From Rheinheimera sp. (lineage in GTDB: Bacteria; Pseudomonadota; Gammaproteobacteria; Enterobacterales; Alteromonadaceae): a stretch of DNA of 17,952 nucleotides. How positions within the stretch are numbered: position 1 is the stretch's first letter; each line of letters opens with the position of its first letter. The notes under the pieces were generated by a model. It did no database searches, was not told the DNA's origin, and worked only from the letters and a program-made list of their open reading frames with translations. A program made the translations under genes and the position numbers. Positions 14,974 through 17,952 of this stretch are shown here, piece after piece. The DNA is taken from the NCBI GenBank assembly GCA_003482455.1, contig DMYW01000018.1, forward strand, positions 1-17,952, given 5' to 3'.

Positions 14974-17603
14974 TGCAACAACAAGCTCGTTTTATCAACG
15001 TTGGTGAACGCACCAATGTCACAGGCTCAGCCAAGTTCAAAAAGTTAATTCTCGAAGGTAAATATGAAGCGGCGCTTGATGTAGCGCGGCAACAAGTCGA
15101 AAACGGCGCGCAAATTATTGATATCAATATGGATGAAGCCATGTTGGACAGTAAAGCGGCCATGGTTCGTTACTTGAACTTGTTAGCAGCAGAGCCTGAC
15201 ATTGCACGAGTTCCGGTGATGATTGACTCCTCAAAGTGGGAAGTCATCGAAGCGGCATTAAAATGTGTGCAAGGCAAAGCGGTCGTCAACTCGATTTCAC
15301 TGAAAGAAGGTGAAGCGATCTTTATCCATCAAGCCAAGCTGTTGCGTCGTTATGGTGCCGCGGTTGTGGTGATGGCATTTGATGAAGTGGGGCAGGCTGA
15401 CACGCAACAACGCAAAGTTGAGATCTGTGTGCGGGCGTACAAGATCCTTACAGAACAAGTAGGCTTCCCACCCCAAGACATAATCTTTGACCCGAATATC
15501 TTCGCGGTGGCAACCGGTATCGAAGAGCACAATAACTACGCCGTGGATTTTATTGAAGCGACTCGTCGCATCAAACGCTTATGTCCTTATGCGAAAATCT
15601 CGGGTGGTGTCTCCAACGTGTCGTTCTCGTTTCGTGGCAATGACCCAGTCCGCGAAGCCATCCATTCGGTGTTTTTATACCATGCCATTAAAGCGGGCAT
15701 GGACATGGGCATTGTCAACGCCGGCCAATTGGCGGTGTATGACGACATTCCGGAATTGCTGCGTGAACGCGTCGAAGACGTGATCTTGAACCGCCGCGCC
15801 GATGCAACTGAACGTTTATTGGAGATCGCCGACCAGTTTGGCGGTAAAGGTAAAGTTGCGGTTAAAGAGGATAACGCCTGGCGCAGCTGGCCGGTGGCAA
15901 AGCGCTTAGAGCATGCGCTGGTCAAAGGCATCACAGATTTTATCGATCAAGACACCGAAGAAGCACGTCAGCTGGCCGAGCGGCCATTGCATGTGATCGA
16001 AGGGCCGTTGATGGATGGCATGAACGTGGTAGGCGACTTGTTCGGTGAAGGTAAAATGTTCCTGCCGCAAGTGGTCAAGTCTGCTCGTGTGATGAAAAAG
16101 GCAGTCGCTTACCTGCAACCTTATATAGAAGCAGAAAAAGCCGGCACCGGTGCCACCAGTCAAGGCAAGGTGCTGATGGCTACCGTCAAAGGCGATGTGC
16201 ATGATATTGGTAAAAATATCGTCGGCGTGGTGCTGCAGTGCAACAACTATGAAGTGATCGACTTAGGCGTGATGGTGCCGTGCGCCACCTTGTTGCAAAA
16301 AGCCAAGGAACTGAATGTCGATATCATCGGCCTGTCGGGTTTAATTACTCCGTCGCTTGATGAAATGGTGCATGTTGCCAAAGAAATGAACCGCCTCGGT
16401 TTTACCATTCCACTACTTATTGGTGGTGCAACCACGTCCAAAGCCCACACGGCGATTAAGATCGCGCCGCATTATCCGCATGGTGTGGTCTATGTCCCCA
16501 ATGCCTCACGCAGTGTGTCGGTGGTGCAGTCGCTGATCAGTCCAACGCAAAAGCCAGAGTATTTGGCGCGGATCGCCGACGAATATCAACGTGTAGTCGA
16601 GCAACATCAGCGCGGCCAAAAAGGCCCTGCATTGCTGACGCTTGAACAAGCGCGTGCCAACAAGTTTGTGTTGGACCTAAATAAAGTCGCACCAGCGCCC
16701 AAACAACCGGGCGTGCACGTCTGGCAGGACGTTGATTTACAAGTGCTGCGCGATTACATCGATTGGACACCGTTTTTCCTGACGTGGCAGCTATCGGGCA
16801 AGTTTCCGGCGATCCTCAATCACCCTGAAGTTGGGCTAGAAGCGCGCCGCGTCTATCAAGATGCTAATGCCATGTTGGATCGAATGATCAACGAAGGGCA
16901 CGTTAAGGGCAAAGCGATTTTCGGTTTGTTCCCTGCCAATAGCCAAGGTGATGACATTATTGTGTGGGCGGACGACACTCGAACCACTGAGCGCGCACGC
17001 TTGTTTAACCTGCGCCAGCAAGTGCAACTTCGCAATAACGCGCCGAATTTGTCGCTTGCAGACTTTGTCGCTCCGCAGGATTCAGGTGTCGCCGACTATG
17101 TGGGCGCGTTTGCGGTCAGTACCGGCTTTGGCGCCGACGAGTTCGCGGCAGAATTTGCTAAAGCGCATGATGATTACAACAGCATCATGGTGAAGGCCTT
17201 GGCCGACCGTCTCGCCGAAGCGCTGGCAGAATACCTGCACATGCGCGTGCGCAAAGAGTTCTGGGGTTACGCTGCACATGAGCATTTAGATAATGAACAG
17301 TTGATCCGCGAAGCCTATCAAGGTATCCGTCCAGCACCAGGTTATCCTGCCTGTCCAGAACATACCGAAAAAGGAACTTTGTTTAACTTGTTAGATGTGC
17401 AAGCGCAAATCGGTATGGAATTGACCGAGAGTTATGCGATGTGGCCGGGGGCTGCTGTGTCTGGATGGTATTTTGGTCATCCAGATAGCAAGTACTTTGC
17501 AGTCAGCAAAATCGGCGATGATCAATTAACCGAGTATGCGCAGAAAAAAGCGTGGAGCAAAGCAGAAGCTCAAATGTGGTTAGCGCCGAATCTACGTGAT
17601 TAA
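14973..17603 (+). CDS. metH: Split methionine synthase, folate-B12-activation part (MetH-C)
   Basis: This 876-residue protein carries the remaining three MetH domains in order. The methyltetrahydrofolate-binding barrel (about 8-280) begins INVGERTNVTGSAKFK and contains ISGGVSNVSFSFRGNDPVREAIH. The cobalamin module (about 300-530) has EGPLMDGMNVVGDLFGEGKMFLPQ in its cap helices, and GDVHDIGKNIVGVV with the cobalt-ligating His near residue 410. The C-terminal AdoMet-binding activation domain has WTPFFLTWQLSGKFP, HDDYNSIMVKALADRLAEA and RPAPGYPACPEHTEKGT. ATG 14973 is chosen over the in-frame GTGs at 14967 and 14970 because GGAG (14964-14967) is best placed for it and it makes a TGATG junction. 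All catalytic landmarks of cobalamin-dependent methionine synthase are present except the homocysteine domain, which is encoded just upstream. A terminator follows about 95 bases downstream. Confidence 0.95.
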   Translation: MQQQARFINVGERTNVTGSAKFKKLILEGKYEAALDVARQQVENGAQIIDINMDEAMLDSKAAMVRYLNLLAAEPDIARVPVMIDSSKWEVIEAALKCVQGKAVVNSISLKEGEAIFIHQAKLLRRYGAAVVVMAFDEVGQADTQQRKVEICVRAYKILTEQVGFPPQDIIFDPNIFAVATGIEEHNNYAVDFIEATRRIKRLCPYAKISGGVSNVSFSFRGNDPVREAIHSVFLYHAIKAGMDMGIVNAGQLAVYDDIPELLRERVEDVILNRRADATERLLEIADQFGGKGKVAVKEDNAWRSWPVAKRLEHALVKGITDFIDQDTEEARQLAERPLHVIEGPLMDGMNVVGDLFGEGKMFLPQVVKSARVMKKAVAYLQPYIEAEKAGTGATSQGKVLMATVKGDVHDIGKNIVGVVLQCNNYEVIDLGVMVPCATLLQKAKELNVDIIGLSGLITPSLDEMVHVAKEMNRLGFTIPLLIGGATTSKAHTAIKIAPHYPHGVVYVPNASRSVSVVQSLISPTQKPEYLARIADEYQRVVEQHQRGQKGPALLTLEQARANKFVLDLNKVAPAPKQPGVHVWQDVDLQVLRDYIDWTPFFLTWQLSGKFPAILNHPEVGLEARRVYQDANAMLDRMINEGHVKGKAIFGLFPANSQGDDIIVWADDTRTTERARLFNLRQQVQLRNNAPNLSLADFVAPQDSGVADYVGAFAVSTGFGADEFAAEFAKAHDDYNSIMVKALADRLAEALAEYLHMRVRKEFWGYAAHEHLDNEQLIREAYQGIRPAPGYPACPEHTEKGTLFNLLDVQAQIGMELTESYAMWPGAAVSGWYFGHPDSKYFAVSKIGDDQLTEYAQKKAWSKAEAQMWLAPNLRD

Positions 17604-17696
17604 GCGAATCAACATCAGGGCAAGACATGACGTCGATTTCTGCGCTTTGTGTTGAGACATCGATAGTCAGCTTTAATTAGTGAAATGACAGACGAC

Positions 17697-17726
17697 AAAA
17701 GCCCAGAGATAAGTACTGGGCTTTTT
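17697..17726 (+). terminator. Rho-independent terminator of the metA-metH operon
   Basis: AAAAGCCCAG (17697-17706) pairs with CTGGGCTTTT (17716-17725) around a 9-base loop, and a T-rich run continues. The flanking A and T tracts would also allow function on the minus strand, towards the end of any transcript running out of the rRNA fragment. Confidence 0.9.
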
Positions 17727-17875
17727 ATTTGCCTCAACGTAATGAGGTCAAAAAATAGCCTATGAACCAAATATACTTGAGTTAACTTCGACGGAATACA
17801 GAAGAAAAGTAGCTATTTTAACCGATCCGTTGCTTTTCCAATCGAACGATCGCAAAACCACAACTTTTCTCAACT
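17727..17875. other. Non-coding stretch between terminator and rRNA fragment
   Basis: No coding potential is seen. It holds a small hairpin (CCTCA/TGAGG near 17732-17747) and an 8-bp inverted repeat, AAAATAGC at 17752-17759 against GCTATTTT at 17812-17819, with a 52-base interval. Neither resembles rRNA, an intron core or a known transposon end. Confidence 0.5.
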
Positions 17876-17952
17876 CTTCGCTTGCGCTAACCCCATCAAT
17901 TAACCTTCCGGCACCGGGCAGGTGTCACACCGTATACGTCCACTCTCGTGTT
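17876..17952 (-). rRNA. Internal fragment of 23S rRNA, abruptly truncated
   Basis: Read on the minus strand, the last 77 bases follow the highly conserved 23S segment at about E. coli positions 1802-1878. It includes GTGGACGTATACGGTGTGAC, GCCCGGTGCCGGAAGG and TTAATTGATGGGGTTAGCGC, with only a few differences. Agreement stops after GCGAAG at 17876. The expected continuation (CTCTTGATCGAAGCC and helix 69) is absent and unrelated sequence follows. The 5' side runs off the window. It could be a truncated rRNA pseudogene, the edge of an insertion in an rRNA gene, or an assembly join at a repeated rRNA operon. Positions are from memory of the E. coli sequence. Confidence 0.85.

Noticed and set aside
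14960..14980. Frameshift mutation as the cause of the two metH genes
   Set aside because: Not excluded, but less likely. The junction has a ribosome site and a TGATG overlap, the split is exactly in a linker, and both proteins are complete domains.
17604..17875. Group I or II intron, or complete rRNA operon end, beside the 23S fragment
   Set aside because: I see no homing endonuclease frame, intron core motif or 5S rRNA, and terminator-like sequence of the met operon occupies part of it. With the window ending at 17952 this cannot be pursued.
1..17952. CRISPR array, tRNA gene, prophage or insertion sequence
   Set aside because: No regularly spaced repeats, cloverleaf-type sequences, transposase or phage genes were seen. 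The only tandem array is the 36-bp repeat after recA.

Overview
The window is a chromosomal segment of a gammaproteobacterium. The backbone order nlpD, rpoS, mutS, pncC, recA is typical of that class, and the RpoS, RecA, MutS and MetA sequences fit an Alteromonadales/Chromatiaceae-type organism such as Rheinheimera or Alishewanella. The genus is inferred from remembered sequences and is not secure. There is no prophage, CRISPR array, tRNA gene or recognisable insertion sequence.

Layout. (1) Positions 1-1592 hold the 3' end of nlpD, a complete rpoS and a strong terminator. (2) Positions 1593-7595 hold a four-gene + strand operon between rpoS and mutS: a circularly permuted ATP-grasp protein, a free-standing alpha-E (DUF403) protein, a second ATP-grasp fused to a second alpha-E domain, and a transglutaminase-like protease homologue. 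This is the predicted peptide/amidoligase system of the COG2308-COG2307-COG1305 type. Its product is not established. It is preceded by a textbook sigma-54 (-24/-12) promoter and closed by its own terminator. (3) mutS lies on the minus strand, divergent from pncC with only 26 bp between them. pncC is followed by recA with a LexA box, and recA ends at a terminator symmetric enough to work in both directions. (4) An orphan periplasmic solute-binding-type protein lies on the minus strand, with a 9-bp tandem repeat right behind its stop codon. (5) Positions 12894-17726 form a methionine-synthesis operon: a candidate MetJ operator, metA, and a cobalamin-dependent methionine synthase split into two overlapping genes (homocysteine domain; folate plus B12 plus activation domains). 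(6) The last 77 bases are an internal piece of 23S rRNA on the minus strand that stops abruptly in the middle of the molecule.

How the genes work together. MetA activates homoserine by succinylation and the two MetH parts perform the last step to methionine, so this is a pathway operon. recA carries the SOS operator. The amidoligase operon is the accessory element in an otherwise conserved core. Its likely RpoN control and the decayed catalytic motifs in its second ATP-grasp are the most interesting points, together with the split MetH and the rRNA fragment.
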